From: CAVVDT01 sp963747005
GTDB lineage: Bacteria; Pseudomonadota; Alphaproteobacteria; Rhizobiales; Aestuariivirgaceae
DNA: 64,000 nucleotides
Direction of reading: 5' to 3'
Assembly (NCBI GenBank): GCA_963747005.1
Contig: CAVVDT010000003.1
Span: 310,001 to 374,000, forward strand
Within the stretch, counting starts at the first letter, position 1, and every line of letters begins with the position of its first letter. This document shows positions 1-9,063 of this stretch, piece after piece. The notes beneath the pieces are model-generated. The model searched no databases. It had not been told where the DNA came from and was given only the letters and a program-made list of their open reading frames with translations. A program made the translations under genes and the position numbers.

Positions 1-337
1 ACATCTGCCCGTTGGCCAGGACTTCGACAATCGCACCATTGTCCAGGGCAATATCGAGATGCTCGCTGGTTTCGCTGTCGAACTGGTAGACGAATCCGTG
101 CCGACCGGACTTGATGCCCAGGCTTGCAGCTACATCGTTCCTGCTGACCCAGTTGGGCTGCAGATCGATGGTCTTCTTACCGATCCGGAGCTTCACCTCA
201 ATACGCTCGGCTCCGGGAATGTGAACCCAGCCGCGAAGGCCCGACACATCGAGTTCTTCAACAAAGCCCAGCAGCTTTTGAGGTTTCTTGAGGGATAGAC
301 GGGAGATGATGGCCTTGACGGCGGGTGGCTGTATCAT
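1..337 (-). CDS. Partial protein with GW-type beta module of glycosyltransferase-associated proteins
   Basis: The minus frame opened by an ATG at 337 stays open for 112 codons to the left edge, so the C-terminus is missing. The protein starts MIQPPAVKAI. It then shows G-F-V-E-E-L-D-V-S-G-L-R-G-W-V, a strand pair I-E-V-K-L-R-I-G, then S-R-N-D-V-A and H-G-F-V-Y. This spacing (L-x-GW, hairpin, R-x-D-V-A, GF) resembles the small beta-rich module seen in bacterial surface-carbohydrate and glycosyltransferase proteins. The module assignment is recognised by eye; the enzymatic part, if any, lies outside the window. Coding character is supported by the open frame and family-like motif order. Confidence 0.6.
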   Translation of the reverse strand, partial: MIQPPAVKAIISRLSLKKPQKLLGFVEELDVSGLRGWVHIPGAERIEVKLRIGKKTIDLQPNWVSRNDVAASLGIKSGRHGFVYQFDSETSEHLDIALDNGAIVEVLANGQM

Positions 338-633
338 GGTGTCCGTCAAAGTCCCCTCTGGTCATCAAAGGCAGAATTGGGACGGCCAACGCGGCCCGCT
401 GAAAATGTGCTTATAGCCATGATTTTTTGTTGATTTTTAGGTCCCTTGCCACGACGACGCGAACATCCGGCGGCGCAGTCTTCCCTCATTCCGAAGGCGG
501 ATGTCAAGTCGTTGTCCCGGCCCTGTCGAACTTGACCCGATGGCGGGCGCATCGATATGATAATGTACTTTCTTGAAGACACTGCCACGACTGACGGTCG
601 CTGAGGCCAGCAGGCAGAAAAATTGGAGTTTTG
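338..633. other. Intergenic region, no gene recognised
   Basis: About 300 bases between the divergent partial gene and the small hypothetical. An AT-richer core lies around 400-440. No convincing promoter hexamers, RNA fold or repeat was seen. Confidence 0.4.
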
Positions 634-951
634 ATGATGGTCGATGAGATGGAAGAGTCGGTTGCGGCTGTGGAGGCGGGAAAAGCTGGCGCCAGGGCCA
701 ACAGACTGAAAGTCAAAAATGTCGAAATGCGCGTGCAACGCATCAACGCCATTACCGCGAACGCAAAAAGGCAACGTGCCCGGAACATGTTTACAAAGCG
801 AGTGTTGGAGGCAATCGCGGCGTCGACAAAGGGATACGGGGCGCGTTTGGCGGCATCTCTCCTTGCCGCCTACGATGATGTGGATGCGGGGGGACGCAAG
901 GCGGACGCTGCACCTGCAGCCGGTGTGGAAAAATCCCAGGATGATGGCTGA
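634..951 (+). CDS. Small Ala/Lys/Arg-rich hypothetical protein
   Basis: A 105-residue frame from ATG 634 (a TTG at 631 and an ATG at 637 are alternatives). A GGAG at 625-628 lies 5 bases before 634 and 8 before 637, which supports translation in this region. The product is soluble, highly charged and alanine-rich, with a predicted helical middle (residues about 20-80) and no signal peptide or membrane segment. I recognise no family. Long frames also exist on the opposite strand, as expected in GC-rich DNA, but they lack a comparable ribosome binding site. Moderate to low confidence that it is real. Confidence 0.4.
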   Translation: MMVDEMEESVAAVEAGKAGARANRLKVKNVEMRVQRINAITANAKRQRARNMFTKRVLEAIAASTKGYGARLAASLLAAYDDVDAGGRKADAAPAAGVEKSQDDG

Positions 952-1204
952 AAGCCGGCAGTGCTTCGAGTGATCCGGCAAAATTGGTCGATCGGGCCTT
1001 GTGCTGCCGCGCTGCTGCAGCGGTGATGGCCGGTCGTTCGGCGGGTGTGCATGCTGCGCTTGCGCCGGCTGGCCGAGTGTCGCATGGCGCGCAGCGATGA
1101 AAACACGATCTGGCCACAGCGCCGGCCTATTCCGGTGTGCGCGGACAGGCCTCGAGTGATGCGGAGAGCCGGTCCGTCTCATATTCAAGCACGGGACGCT
1201 TCAA

Positions 1205-2596
1205 ATGGTGTCGATCGTCAGAGTTTGCCTGTCGTTGCTTTGTATTGTGTTTCCAATCATCACGGCGAACACGGTACTGGCGCGTTGTCTGAATTCCACC
1301 GTGGCGTCGTCCTATCCCGCGGGAACGCTGTCGCCATTGCTGTTCGGAACGAACTTTGTGATCAGCATGGTGGACAACAAGCTTCTGGCGGACCCGACAT
1401 TTCATGATTCGCTGACGTCCATACCGTTGCGGAGCCTGCGATTCCCGGGCGGCACGGACGGTGACAATTATCTTTGGCGGCAGGCCACGACCGCCAGGCC
1501 CGATTGGTTTCCTCGTGATTTCAAACCGGGGCCCGACAAGCTCGACTTCGATGAATTCATGGGATTGGTCAAATGCCTGGGCGGGCAGCCGACAATCGTC
1601 TTGAACCTGCGGTCCTGGCTGGCCGATGGCAAGGTCGACATGGCGCTTCAGCAGGCCGAGGACTGGGTGCGGTACGCCAATGTCGAGAAGGGCTACGGTG
1701 TTCGGTTCTGGGAATTCGGCAACGAGGTCTATAGCAAGCGCGCGCAACGCCAGTCGCCGATAAAGAGCACGGAATACGGCAAGCTTTATCAGGACTTTCG
1801 TCGCAAGCTCAAAGCCATCGATCCAAACATTGAGCTCGGCCTGGTGCTGCCTGAAAACTTCCGGCGAACAGCTCAGGGCGACGACAATGCGTGGTGGAAC
1901 GGCGCAATCGAGGGCGCCGGACGCAGCATCGATTATATTGTCCTGCACAAGTACCAGTCGCCGAAAAGGCGGGGATTCCTGAAGAGGGGATCGCGTATGG
2001 GCGAGTTTCTGAAGCGGGTCAACGCCAAGATGAAGGCCGATTTCGGGAAAACCTGGCCTATTCATCTGACCGAATGGAACCTCAGCAATCGTCAGGCCAA
2101 CGATCCCAACGGCATAAAGTTCGATACGATCGGCCATGCGCTCTTCGTGGCCGACGGTCTGCTCGATGAAGCCGACAACAATGTGCGTGTGGCCGACTAT
2201 TGGCCCTTGGTGGGCAAGGTCGACCAGGGCCTGATCGCGCCGGATCATACCCTCAACGCGGCCGGCAAGGCGATGAAGCTGATCGAGCGTTTCGCCGGCT
2301 GGCGGATGAGCGTGCCGCAGGAAGAACTGGCCGGCGGATTGGAGGCGCGGATATTTGCAGGTGAGGGCCAGCAACGTGGCGCCGTGATCATCAACTGGCA
2401 GCCGCTCGGGCGGGCGCTCGACTGGAAGCGGTTGACGGGTGATTGCACCGCTGGTTCGGAGACGCTCCGGTCGGTCTCGGCCGCCGGCGAGAGCGCCAGC
2501 CTCGATGACGCGGTGCAGGAAAAATCGGTGGCCAAGCTGCGCAAGGACAGCGTCAACATTCCCGGCCTGTCGATCATGGCCATCGCGTGCAACTGA
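1205..2596 (+). CDS. Secreted clan GH-A glycosidase (GH51-like)
   Basis: A 463-residue protein with a hydrophobic signal peptide (residues about 1-26, cleavage near A-N-T-V-L-A). LRFPGG at 78-83 followed by D-N-Y-L-W resembles the LR(W/Y)PGG block of GH51 arabinofuranosidases. WEFGNEVY (169-176) carries the expected acid/base Glu174 after strand 4, and HLTEWN (287-292) the nucleophile Glu290 after strand 7, the clan GH-A arrangement. The C-terminal third looks like a beta-sandwich. It should cleave a glycan in the periplasm or outside the cell; the substrate cannot be read from sequence. The neighbouring partial carbohydrate-type gene suggests a polysaccharide-related locus. Subfamily placement is inference. 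Confidence 0.7.
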   Translation: MVSIVRVCLSLLCIVFPIITANTVLARCLNSTVASSYPAGTLSPLLFGTNFVISMVDNKLLADPTFHDSLTSIPLRSLRFPGGTDGDNYLWRQATTARPDWFPRDFKPGPDKLDFDEFMGLVKCLGGQPTIVLNLRSWLADGKVDMALQQAEDWVRYANVEKGYGVRFWEFGNEVYSKRAQRQSPIKSTEYGKLYQDFRRKLKAIDPNIELGLVLPENFRRTAQGDDNAWWNGAIEGAGRSIDYIVLHKYQSPKRRGFLKRGSRMGEFLKRVNAKMKADFGKTWPIHLTEWNLSNRQANDPNGIKFDTIGHALFVADGLLDEADNNVRVADYWPLVGKVDQGLIAPDHTLNAAGKAMKLIERFAGWRMSVPQEELAGGLEARIFAGEGQQRGAVIINWQPLGRALDWKRLTGDCTAGSETLRSVSAAGESASLDDAVQEKSVAKLRKDSVNIPGLSIMAIACN

Positions 2597-2744
2597 ACGC
2601 ATCGCTGCGGCCGTGGCGTCGCTGCACGCAGGGTAAATGCTGCCGCCCATGACCCATCCATGGCAGTTGCAAAGCGCACCGGATTGCGCCAGCCTCGGGT
2701 TGTCGATGCTCGACCGGGCCCGAGCCACGAGGGGGAAAGAACGG

Positions 2745-4022
2745 GTGACTGCCGATGCCTCGCAGGCGACTGCGCCGCGACCCGATTTCATTGCCAGCAC
2801 ATTTCTCGGCGTGCTGGTGCTTGGACCTTTTGCACTCGGCTATTTCCTCTCCTACCTCTATCGGGCGGTGAACGCCGTCGTAGGCCCTGATCTGGTGCGC
2901 GATGTCGGGCTGTCGGCCGGCGAACTGGGGCTGTTGACGGCCTCCTATCTGGTCGCCTTTGCCGGCTTCCAGTTGCCGCTCGGCGTCCTGCTCGACCGCT
3001 TCGGTCCGCGCCGCGTGCAGACCGTACTGGTTGCCCTTGCCGGTATCGGGGCGCTGGTCTTTTCACAGTCGCACGGTTTCATCGGGCTCTCGGCCGCCCG
3101 CGCGCTGATCGGCATCGGCTGTGCCGGCGGCCTGATGGGCAGCTTCAAGGCGATCGTCTTGTGGATCAGGCCGGAGCGCCGGGCGCTGGCCAATGGCTGC
3201 GTCATGGCGGTCGGCGGCCTCGGCATCCTGACAGCGACGGTTCCGGCAGAATTCGCCGCCCATGAATTCGGCTGGCGCAGCCTGTTCCTCGGGTTGGTCG
3301 CGCTGTCGATTGTGGCCTCGATGCTCATTTTCTTTGTCGTGCCCGAGCGTGGTGCGGCAAAGTCGAGCCCGATATCTGCGCAGCTTGCTGCCGTTGCCCG
3401 CATCTATACCGACCCGGTGTTCTGGCGGCTGGCGCCATTCGTGGCTTCGACGGCAGGCGTCAGCATTGCGCTCCAGACCCTGTGGGCGGGCCCCTGGCTG
3501 CGCGACGTGGCAGGTTTCGATCGCAGCGCCGTCGCCCGGTACCTCGCCCTGATGGCGACCGGGTTTCTGTGCGGGACGCTCTTGTCGGGCGCCATTGCCG
3601 ACTGGCTCGGGCGCCGCGGCATCGGCCTGTTGACGGTGATGACCGCTTTTGCTCTCGTCTTCATGACGACCGAGACGCTTTTGGTGGTGCAGTGGCTTCC
3701 GGCTGTGGCGCTTTTATGGTTCGTGTTCGGCATGGTTGGCCAGTCCGCCATCCTCGCCTATCCGTGGCTCGCCGGCTATGTCGGGGCCGATATGGCCGGG
3801 CGCGCCAACACCGCCCTCAACCTGCTGGTGTTCCTGACCGCCTCATTGACCCAGTATGTCATCGGCCGGATCATCGATCTGTGGCCGCAGACGGCAACGG
3901 GCGGCTATCAGCCTGCCGCCTACCGGGTCGGCTTCGGCGTCTGCCTCGCCTTGCAGGCGGTTTGTCTCGTCTGGTACCTGTTGAAGCCGCCGGCCGCTTC
4001 GGCCGCGCGGCAGGAGAAGTGA
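2745..4022 (+). CDS. MFS transporter
   Basis: An inner-membrane transporter of the major facilitator superfamily with about 12 hydrophobic segments. Motif A (G-V-L-L-D-R-F-G-P-R-R) lies between TM2 and TM3, and a weaker copy (G-A-I-A-D-W-L-G-R-R-G) between TM8 and TM9. I prefer GTG 2745 because AGGGGG at 2730-2735 sits about 9 bases upstream and the protein then starts shortly before TM1. An in-frame ATG at 2637 would add a 36-residue non-hydrophobic extension. The stop is one base from the asparaginase ATG at 4024, so the two are almost certainly co-translated. The substrate is unknown; an amino acid or amide would fit the neighbour. Confidence 0.8.
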   Translation: MTADASQATAPRPDFIASTFLGVLVLGPFALGYFLSYLYRAVNAVVGPDLVRDVGLSAGELGLLTASYLVAFAGFQLPLGVLLDRFGPRRVQTVLVALAGIGALVFSQSHGFIGLSAARALIGIGCAGGLMGSFKAIVLWIRPERRALANGCVMAVGGLGILTATVPAEFAAHEFGWRSLFLGLVALSIVASMLIFFVVPERGAAKSSPISAQLAAVARIYTDPVFWRLAPFVASTAGVSIALQTLWAGPWLRDVAGFDRSAVARYLALMATGFLCGTLLSGAIADWLGRRGIGLLTVMTAFALVFMTTETLLVVQWLPAVALLWFVFGMVGQSAILAYPWLAGYVGADMAGRANTALNLLVFLTASLTQYVIGRIIDLWPQTATGGYQPAAYRVGFGVCLALQAVCLVWYLLKPPAASAARQEK

Positions 4023-4023
4023 C

Positions 4024-5031
4024 ATGAGCGACAGGCACAACCCGGTCATTGTCGAAGTGGTGCGCGGTTCCATCGTCGAGAGCCGCCATGAGGGCTCCTA
4101 TGCGGTGATGGCGTCGAACGGTTCGCTCCTGGCCTCGGCCGGCGACATCGATCGGCCGGTCTATCCGCGCTCGGCCGTCAAGGCCTTCCAGGCCATGGCG
4201 GTTATCGAGAACGGCGCCGCGGACGCTTACGGCTTCACGCCGCAGGAAATCGCATTGATGTGCTCCTCCCATGGCGGCGAGCCGCGCCATGTGGCGGTGG
4301 CGCGCGGCATGCTGGCCAAACTGGGTCTCGGCACCGACGCTTATGAATGCGGCACCCATTGGCCGAGCCGCGAGGAGGCCGCCTATGATCTCGCCCGCGC
4401 CGGCGAGGAGCCCGGCCCCATCCATAACAACTGCTCCGGCAAGCACGCCGGCATGCTGGCACTGGCCCTGACCCTCGGCGCCGACATTCATGGCTATATC
4501 GCTGCCGATCATCCGGTGCAGCGCGCCGTGGCCGCGGTGCTCGGCGAGGTGTGCGACTGCGACATGCTCACCGCTCCGCGCGCCATCGACGGCTGCTCGG
4601 TGCCGACCTGGGCGCTGCCCTTGCGCAACATTGCCCTCGGCTTTGCCCGCCTCGCTTCGGGGGACGACTTGAGCGCTGCCCGTCGTGACGCCGCCCGCCG
4701 CATCATCGAGGCGGTCAGGGCCCACCCCTTCATGGTGGCCGGCAGTGGGCGGTTTTGCACCGCGCTGATGGAGAAGGTGCCGCGCGCCTTCGTCAAGACC
4801 GGAGCCGAGGGGGTCTATTGCGCCTGCGTTCCCCATGCCGGGCTCGGCCTGGCGCTCAAATGCGATGACGGCGCGGGCCGCGCCGCCGAGGCGGCAACCG
4901 CTGCCGTGCTGGCGGGCCTCGATGTGTGGACGCCGGCCGAACGCGCCGAACTCGTGGGCCTCGCCCGTTCGCCCCAGTTCAATCGCAATCATTTCAAGGT
5001 GGGCGAGGCGCGCGCCGTGACGGTCAGCTGA
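4024..5031 (+). CDS. L-asparaginase, class 3 (Rhizobium etli ReAII type)
   Basis: A 335-residue cytoplasmic enzyme hydrolysing asparagine to aspartate and ammonia. It belongs to the PF06089 family, unrelated to E. coli AnsA/B. Family residues are in register with ReAII: Ser50-x-x-Lys53 in PRSAVK, SSHGGE (81-86), Cys137 and Lys140 in NNCSGKHAGM, and Cys191 in DGCSVP. Cys137, Lys140 and Cys191 match the zinc ligands of the R. etli enzyme. It directly follows the MFS gene, suggesting an uptake-plus-hydrolysis unit. Its last 8 bases overlap the convergent Tat-protein gene. Confidence 0.88.
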   Translation: MSDRHNPVIVEVVRGSIVESRHEGSYAVMASNGSLLASAGDIDRPVYPRSAVKAFQAMAVIENGAADAYGFTPQEIALMCSSHGGEPRHVAVARGMLAKLGLGTDAYECGTHWPSREEAAYDLARAGEEPGPIHNNCSGKHAGMLALALTLGADIHGYIAADHPVQRAVAAVLGEVCDCDMLTAPRAIDGCSVPTWALPLRNIALGFARLASGDDLSAARRDAARRIIEAVRAHPFMVAGSGRFCTALMEKVPRAFVKTGAEGVYCACVPHAGLGLALKCDDGAGRAAEAATAAVLAGLDVWTPAERAELVGLARSPQFNRNHFKVGEARAVTVS

Positions 5032-6352
5032 CGAGGTTGCCGGCGACCCTGACGCGCTCCGGCAGGCCCGTGGCATCGTGGGTGAGATCGCCCGTCACCG
5101 TCTGGTCGTGGTCCATGCCGATGATGGCGGCTCCTCTGGCGCCTGAAACGATGTTGCCGGTGATCAGCGCATCACCGGCACCGGGTGACAGCGAGACCGC
5201 TATGCCGGTCTCGCAATCGCGGATGATGTTGCCGCTGGCCGATACATTGCGCAACGCATAGCCCCATCCAAGCGCCAGGCCGGTGCGGCGGGCCGCCTCG
5301 ACGACATTGCCGGTGACGACCGTATCGGCCTCCACCGAGATGCCGTGGCCGCCGGCATCGGGGTTGCCGTGATCGCCTTTTGCTGAACGCACGATGTTGC
5401 CCGAGACGATGGCAAGGCGTCCGCCGTCATTGAAGTTGGTGACGGAAATGCCGCTGCCGGTGTCCTCGATCACGTTGTCGGCCACCACCGCGCCCTCAAA
5501 GCCGAACTCCACATAGATTGCCGTCTCGCCGAGGCGCGAGCAGCAATTGGCGATGATCTGCCCGTTCGATCCGGCATTGTTGCGGATGGCCGAAAACCGG
5601 CAGTCCGAGATGCGGTTGCCGGTGACCGTCACGTTGCCGGCGCGAAAGACGTTGATGCCGTTGCCGTACGGCCCGTTGCCGCCGCTCGCCCCCTTCACCC
5701 GCTCGATGCGGTTGAAGGCGACGAGGCTGCCGTCCTCGCGCTTTTCCGGCTGCCAGATCTGGATGCCGTTATTGCCGATGTCATGGATGTGGTTGTGGAT
5801 CACATCAAGGCCGGCAGCGCCCATGGAGAAGATCGCCACATCGCCGATCTCGGCAAAGCGGCAATGGCGGATCGAGCCGCCACTATCGTGGAGCGTCACG
5901 CCGTTGCCGGCGTTGCGCCGGAACGAGCAGGCCTCGATCGCCAGGTCCGTGGCCTTTGCTGCCGTCACCAGCGCTGCGGTATCCCGGCCACCCACCGAGG
6001 TGCCGCCGCTGTCGAATTCCAGGCCGCAAAGACGTACGCCGGCCGCGCCCTCGATGCTGAGGATGGTGCCGCCACCCGGCCGCACCAGCCGTGTTCCCGG
6101 CCCGTCGCCTTCGAGGCTGAGGCTGCCCGTGACGGACAGATCGCGCACGATATAGATGCCGGGGGCCAGACTGAGCCGCCCGCCCGCCGCCATGGCGGCA
6201 TCGCAGGCGCGCTGCATTGCCGGCGACTGGTCGGCCGGCAGGTTGGGCTTGAGGCCGAAGCTTTCCGCAGCCATCGCCGGGACGCCGGCGACCATGACGC
6301 TGGAAGCGGGCAGAGCGAAGCCGGCGCCCAATATGGTGCGTCTGGAGAACAT
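5024..6352 (-). CDS. Tat-exported right-handed beta-helix repeat protein
   Basis: A 442-residue protein that begins with a twin-arginine signal (S-R-R-T-I-L-G-A-G-F-A) and an Ala-rich cleavage region near residue 28. The body is a run of about 20-25-residue turns of the form V-x-G-N-x-I-x-D, typical of parallel beta-helix (pectate-lyase-like) proteins. The architecture matches the rhizobial family annotated as twin-arg-translocated uncharacterized repeat protein (TIGR03808). It presumably folds before export and acts in the periplasm or at the surface, possibly on a polysaccharide; no catalytic residues can be assigned. It is transcribed after the P450 gene with a 30-base gap. Confidence 0.75.
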   Translation of the reverse strand: MFSRRTILGAGFALPASSVMVAGVPAMAAESFGLKPNLPADQSPAMQRACDAAMAAGGRLSLAPGIYIVRDLSVTGSLSLEGDGPGTRLVRPGGGTILSIEGAAGVRLCGLEFDSGGTSVGGRDTAALVTAAKATDLAIEACSFRRNAGNGVTLHDSGGSIRHCRFAEIGDVAIFSMGAAGLDVIHNHIHDIGNNGIQIWQPEKREDGSLVAFNRIERVKGASGGNGPYGNGINVFRAGNVTVTGNRISDCRFSAIRNNAGSNGQIIANCCSRLGETAIYVEFGFEGAVVADNVIEDTGSGISVTNFNDGGRLAIVSGNIVRSAKGDHGNPDAGGHGISVEADTVVTGNVVEAARRTGLALGWGYALRNVSASGNIIRDCETGIAVSLSPGAGDALITGNIVSGARGAAIIGMDHDQTVTGDLTHDATGLPERVRVAGNLVS

Positions 6353-6382
6353 GGGCGGCCAGGATGCAAGGCGTGTGCCGTT

Positions 6383-7756
6383 CTACCGCCGCTCGATCCT
6401 GAGACGGATGCCCTTGTCGGGCCGGATGGTAAGCCGTCCGACAGGGTGGGGATCGAAGCCCGGCTCGGGCACCAGGTGGTAGCGCCGGAACAGTGAGGCG
6501 ACGATCAACGTCGCTTCCTGCATGGCAAACGCAGCGCCCAGGCACACCCGGGGACCGAGGCTGAAGGGCAGATAGGCGCAGCGCAACGATTGCTTGCCCT
6601 CCTTCGAATGGAAGCGGTCGGGGTCGAAGCTGTCCGGCCGCTCCCAGTAGGTGCGGTGGCGATGGATCAGCCATGGCGCCACCGCCAGCGAGGCGCCGGC
6701 CTTCACCACCTTGTCGCGCATGTGCTCGGTATGGGCAGCCTCGCGGGCGATGAACCCGAAGGAAGGATAGAGCCGCAGCGTCTCGCGGAACACATCGCGG
6801 GTGAATTTAAGCCGCTTGATGTCGGAAAAGTCCGGCCGCCGGTCGCCGAACACCTCATCGGCCTCGACCTGGAGACGCTCCTGCACATGCCGGCACTGGG
6901 CAGCGATAAACCCGGTCCACGAAAGCGCCCCCGCCGTCGTCTCGTGGCCGGCGAGAAACAGCGTCGCGATCTGGTCCACCAGTTCTTCCAGCGTGAAGAC
7001 GTGGCCTGTGACCGGGTCCCTGGCCTTGATCAGCGCATCGAGGATGTCGCGATGGCCGGCATCGTCGCCGCGAGCGGCCGCCTCGAAGCGGGTCCTGGCG
7101 AGCGGCATCAAGAGGCCACGGATTTGCCGACCCCAGCGCCAGGTGTGGATGCGATGCGGATTGATGAAGGACGGCAGCCCGGCGATGCCGAACATCCAGG
7201 CTTTGGCGGCGGCCTCCTGATAGCGTTTGAAGGCCTCGAACACCCGCGCGGCGTCTTGCTGTTCCAGCGGCACGGTGAAGATGGTGCGAAAGATGATGTC
7301 GGCGGCCACATGGGTCATTTCCTCATCGAAGGCGATGGGTCCGTTACCTGCCAGCCTGTCGAGGCGGGCCTGCATGGCATCGACGGCCTCGACCATCAGC
7401 GGGAACACGTTCCGCAGCCGCGCTACCTCGAAGGCGGGGTCGACCATGCGCCGCTGCATCTTCCATAGTTCGCCACTGGAGATCACCATGCCGTCGCCGA
7501 GCAGGGGCTTCAGCACCTGGTGCAGGAAGCGGTTCTTCGGGAAACGTTCCCACTGCTCCACCAGAATGCGGCGCACCAGCGAGGTCTCGCACACCGTATA
7601 GAGGTCGCCGAGCGGCATGCGGATATGCCCCATCTTCATGTTGTAGCTACGCTCGGGGATGGGCTTGAGCATGTCGTGGCGTGCCTGCCACCAACGTTTG
7701 ATGAGCGGCAGCTTTTGCGGGGGAGGAACGGGAGCCGGCGGGCGGTAGTCGGTCAT
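6383..7756 (-). CDS. Cytochrome P450
   Basis: A 457-residue soluble haem-thiolate monooxygenase with all core motifs: the I-helix oxygen-binding AGHETTA (269-275), ETLR (325-328) of the K-helix E-x-x-R, and the haem loop PFSLGPRVCLGAAFA with axial ligand Cys405. No membrane anchor is present, as usual for bacterial class I P450s. Partner ferredoxin and reductase genes are not adjacent. The similarity is to the broad CYP102/CYP4-like bacterial group rather than to a specific biosynthetic family, so the substrate is unknown; a hydrophobic acyl substrate is one possibility. The gene lies 41 bases downstream of the membrane-hydrolase gene and may be in its transcript. Confidence 0.9.
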   Translation of the reverse strand: MTDYRPPAPVPPPQKLPLIKRWWQARHDMLKPIPERSYNMKMGHIRMPLGDLYTVCETSLVRRILVEQWERFPKNRFLHQVLKPLLGDGMVISSGELWKMQRRMVDPAFEVARLRNVFPLMVEAVDAMQARLDRLAGNGPIAFDEEMTHVAADIIFRTIFTVPLEQQDAARVFEAFKRYQEAAAKAWMFGIAGLPSFINPHRIHTWRWGRQIRGLLMPLARTRFEAAARGDDAGHRDILDALIKARDPVTGHVFTLEELVDQIATLFLAGHETTAGALSWTGFIAAQCRHVQERLQVEADEVFGDRRPDFSDIKRLKFTRDVFRETLRLYPSFGFIAREAAHTEHMRDKVVKAGASLAVAPWLIHRHRTYWERPDSFDPDRFHSKEGKQSLRCAYLPFSLGPRVCLGAAFAMQEATLIVASLFRRYHLVPEPGFDPHPVGRLTIRPDKGIRLRIERR

Positions 7757-7797
7757 GCATTCACTGTGGCAAGCCGGCGCCTTGAACGCAACGGATT

Positions 7798-9063
7798 CTA
7801 GCTAGCACCATGGATCAGCCGATCGGCCAGGTGGCCGAAACGCTTTGAACGGAAGCGCCGGAAGTCGCGTGCCGCTTCGCGATGATGATAGCGTTCCGCC
7901 AATAGCCGGCACCCGGCGGTGATGGCGAAGTAGTCGTAGTCGGCCTTGAGTTCGCCGGCCTTGAGATACTGGAAATGCACCGTGAACCACTGGCGGTGGA
8001 CAGTCTTGAAGGTTTCGGGCGAGAACAGCTCGAACAGCCGCACATTGAGCAGCTTCGGCCGCGGTTCGGCGCCTCCTGTCTGTTTGAGGCCGCTCGATTC
8101 GATGGGGTCGTGGAGGGCAAAGCAGGCCCCGTCCTGGGCGATGGTGAAGTCGATCCAGTCGATGTCGGGTGCATCGGCGATACGCTGCAGTTCTTCCCGG
8201 AACCACTGCGCCTCGGGTTGCCATGAAAGCATCGGGATGCTGCCGCCGAGTGTCAGGAACGAAACGCGCGGGCCGTGCCTGCCAAGGTCGGGATCGAGGA
8301 GGAGCGCCTTGCCGAGGATCGAGGCGGCCGACTGCGCCCCCGTGGAATGGCCGACCAGCAGGATTTCATCGACCGAGCCGGCCCGCGCCTCGGCCACCAG
8401 GTCGGCGGCAAACGCTTCGAAGCGCTCATCGATCCCGGCCACTCTCCTGCATGCATGGGCGATGGTGAAGGTATAGATGCGGATCAGCCAGTGGATGCCG
8501 AAGGTCCGTTCCAGCCACGGGCTTGCCACGGGGATCGCCGCGACAGCGCCAGCGACGGCCAAGCCTGCGATGAGCCATGGGGAAAGTTGGGTGGCAAGCG
8601 CAATGACCGCACCGGCCCCGGCCCCGATGAGCATTCCGATCGCCACCGCGAGCAGCAGGAACAGGGCCGGATAGGCCCCCGCCAGCGCCGTCGGCCAGGC
8701 GGTGGCATAGGTGCGCAAAAGGAAACCGGAACGGATGTGATGCCAATAGGTCTTGAGCATGATGAAGAACAGCCGGAACGCCCCGCGCGGCCAGTTGTGG
8801 CGCACGATATCGTCCCAGCGCGCGAAGACATAATCGGTCTCGACCTTGACGCCGTCTTCCACGGCCTCGATGCGCCATGCGGCATGGTGCTTGTCGCGCC
8901 GGGTGCGCGCACCGACACTGATCTCGATGCCCCCGATGGCGGCCTGGCGGGGAGCCTCGTGCCGGTAGATGTCATGGTAGTAGGCGGGGCCCTTGGGATC
9001 GAAGCCCGCCACATAGAACACCGTGCGCCGCCGCACCGGTGGCTTGTCGGCAGGCTCGCTCAT
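7798..9063 (-). CDS. Membrane protein with alpha/beta-hydrolase-type GHSTG elbow
   Basis: A 421-residue protein of unknown function. The start at 9063 is chosen because its ATG overlaps the meaB stop (ATGA); a longer frame upstream only reads through meaB antiparallel codons. Two or three hydrophobic helices occupy residues about 125-180. After them lies E-I-L-L-V-G-H-S-T-G-A with a lipase-like G-x-S-x-G at 238-242 (candidate nucleophile Ser240). The N-terminus contains VFYVAGFDPKG, a strand plus oxyanion-type loop. It may be an inner-membrane esterase or lipase-like enzyme acting on the cytoplasmic side. The placement after meaB and before the P450 is suggestive of acyl metabolism, but that is inference. 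Confidence 0.65.
   Translation of the reverse strand: MSEPADKPPVRRRTVFYVAGFDPKGPAYYHDIYRHEAPRQAAIGGIEISVGARTRRDKHHAAWRIEAVEDGVKVETDYVFARWDDIVRHNWPRGAFRLFFIMLKTYWHHIRSGFLLRTYATAWPTALAGAYPALFLLLAVAIGMLIGAGAGAVIALATQLSPWLIAGLAVAGAVAAIPVASPWLERTFGIHWLIRIYTFTIAHACRRVAGIDERFEAFAADLVAEARAGSVDEILLVGHSTGAQSAASILGKALLLDPDLGRHGPRVSFLTLGGSIPMLSWQPEAQWFREELQRIADAPDIDWIDFTIAQDGACFALHDPIESSGLKQTGGAEPRPKLLNVRLFELFSPETFKTVHRQWFTVHFQYLKAGELKADYDYFAITAGCRLLAERYHHREAARDFRRFRSKRFGHLADRLIHGAS

Noticed and set aside
59..298. A 79-codon plus-strand frame at the left edge
   Set aside because: It lies opposite the partial minus-strand gene with a recognisable GW-type module.
346..1188. A 280-codon minus-strand frame over the small hypothetical and its flanks
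   Set aside because: No ribosome binding site and a Cys/His/Arg-rich composition unlike a folded protein; the plus-strand frame has a better start.
1127..2800. A 557-codon minus-strand open frame opposite the glycosidase gene
   Set aside because: It is antiparallel to a gene with signal peptide and both catalytic motifs; its translation is rich in Arg/His/Gln/Pro with no domain, as expected of a GC-rich shadow.
3871..5076. A 401-codon minus-strand frame opposite the asparaginase
   Set aside because: It is antisense to an enzyme with all zinc and catalytic residues in place, and runs past the convergent gene end.
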